The notes under the pieces were generated by a model, which saw only the letters and a program-made list of their open reading frames with translations, had not been told where the DNA came from and ran no database searches. DNA of 64,000 nucleotides from Nyssa sinensis. Its lineage: Eukaryota > Streptophyta > Magnoliopsida > Cornales > Nyssaceae. The position numbers were made by a program, and so were the translations under genes. Position 1 is the first letter of the stretch. The number at the start of each line of letters is the position of its first letter. The stretch is taken from positions 972,001 to 1,036,000 of the forward strand of contig CM018031.1 in assembly GCA_008638375.1 (NCBI GenBank). The letters are read 5' to 3'. Below are positions 63,168 to 64,000 of the stretch, in pieces.

Positions 63168-63204
63168 ACACAACAACAGCAGCAGCAGCAACAACAATAA
63201 TAAT
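63168..63204. repeat. (CAA/CAG/AAT)n compound trinucleotide repeat
   Basis: Run of CAACAACAGCAGCAGCAGC type units followed by AATAAT, within the PHOT2 intron; an open frame on the opposite strand is only translated repeat. Confidence 0.9.
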
Positions 63205-64000
63205 CAACAGGCCCAGATAATGACTTGAATATATAGCATTTGGTCAGCGTATTCTTTCTACTTGAACTCTCTAATCTACCAAGCAGAAACGCAAGGTTCA
63301 TGAAGAATGAGGACAAAGGATGATATGTATTGTGAAACAACCCACTATATTGGCAGTAACTTTTGTATGAATTTTGAGTAGGTTGAAATATTTGCACTGA
63401 CTGTTGCTGCCTTAGCTTGGGATAATGGCATCCAGTAACCATTACTTAAAATACGCCTGTGGGTCCAATCCTAGTCAAAATTCATCTTGGACATGCCAGA
63501 TGTTTTCTTACGAAATTGGAGCCTTCAGGTCCCTCCATCATAGATGGCGCATGCTTTTCTTTTTGTTTTTCTTCTAGGTAAAGCGTTTCCCTCTTTTATC
63601 ATTCAGGTATTTCTGGTTTCGTCATCCACGATTGCAACAATTCACAGAATATTAGAGAAAGTCAACCAAGATGCTTTGTTCAGGTGCTAAAAGACAATAA
63701 TTGCGTCATAGATTTGTTAATGGAGAAATGAAGATAGATTTTCCAATAAAAAGAGTAGATTTTACTAAGTTAATGGATTTGCCAAGTTGTGGGTGAGATT
63801 TACACTAGGACAAACTACATTTTTTAAGAGATCCCTTTGAATTAATACAATTATTTCGGTTCCTTATTTAGGAACTTGCTGGCTACACGAACGAAAAATA
63901 ATTTCCATCGAGCCCTTGGTGGTTCACTGACTCCAGCAACGGTCATGTATATACTTCCCTACATTACATGCATGAATACAAACATGGGATATGTAGGTGT

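Larger units (their letters stand above)
61578..64000 (-). other. PHOT2 intron running off the window
   Basis: The exon at 61486-61577 starts in phase with one base of a Gly codon, so LOV1 must lie upstream. I searched the minus strand to 64000 for the LOV1 motifs (NCRFLQGPDTD, FWNLLTVTPI) and saw none, so this intron is at least 2.4 kb. It holds a MITE at 62148-62487 and a (CAG/CAA)n run at about 63171-63200. Confidence 0.7.

Noticed and set aside
63400..63560. Possible LOV1 exon
   Set aside because: The minus-strand reading contains a GPEGSNFV-like stretch but none of the LOV1 flavin-binding motifs and no matching splice phase.

Overview
This is nuclear DNA from a flowering plant. It carries intron-rich genes for a plant-type cytosolic methionyl-tRNA synthetase and a phototropin, a single-exon LRR receptor-like protein, AT-rich spacers, tRNA-derived SINEs including an Au-type SINE, Ty1/copia elements and many short non-autonomous DNA transposons. 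Gene density is low: three genes in 64 kb. The very large, transposon-filled introns suggest a woody eudicot or magnoliid, but the species cannot be named from the sequence.

Layout. (1) 1-9296, plus strand: the last 16 exons of methionyl-tRNA synthetase, from just after the N-terminal catalytic start to the stop codon; intron 13 holds a 1.04-kb hAT-like element. (2) 9297-14110: spacer with microsatellites, a 290-bp tandem duplication of a dispersed repeat and a 150-bp hairpin element. (3) 14111-17170, minus strand: an intact 1019-aa EIX/Cf-type receptor-like protein. (4) 17171-23077: spacer with a second copy of the dispersed repeat, a long hairpin, GA/TA microsatellites and a decayed copy of the 3' end of the receptor-like gene at about 21.8-22.1 kb. 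(5) 23078 to at least 61577, minus strand: phototropin 2 (PHOT2). Twenty exons encode the end of LOV1, LOV2 and the AGC-type kinase domain, 705 codons in total, spread over 38.5 kb. The LOV1 core and N-terminus lie beyond the window. All PHOT2 exons found join in phase with GT-AG introns, so the gene looks intact despite its insertions.

The PHOT2 introns are the main accessory space. They hold a young, nearly complete copia element (28224-33132; AAGGT target duplication, 203/202-bp LTRs, five breaks in the polyprotein and an altered reverse-transcriptase motif). They also hold two older antisense copia remnants (46.5-51.3 kb), one with a MITE nested in it, and two copies of one hAT-like family with perfect 8-bp target duplications. 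A third hAT-like element, a 525-bp foldback element, several MITEs and SINEs and possible solo-LTR remnants make up the rest.

The three genes have unrelated roles (translation, immune perception, blue-light sensing) and do not form a functional cluster. I found no evidence for a new multi-gene system. The most informative signals are the well-delimited transposon families, the receptor-like gene and its remnant, and one probable GC-AG intron.
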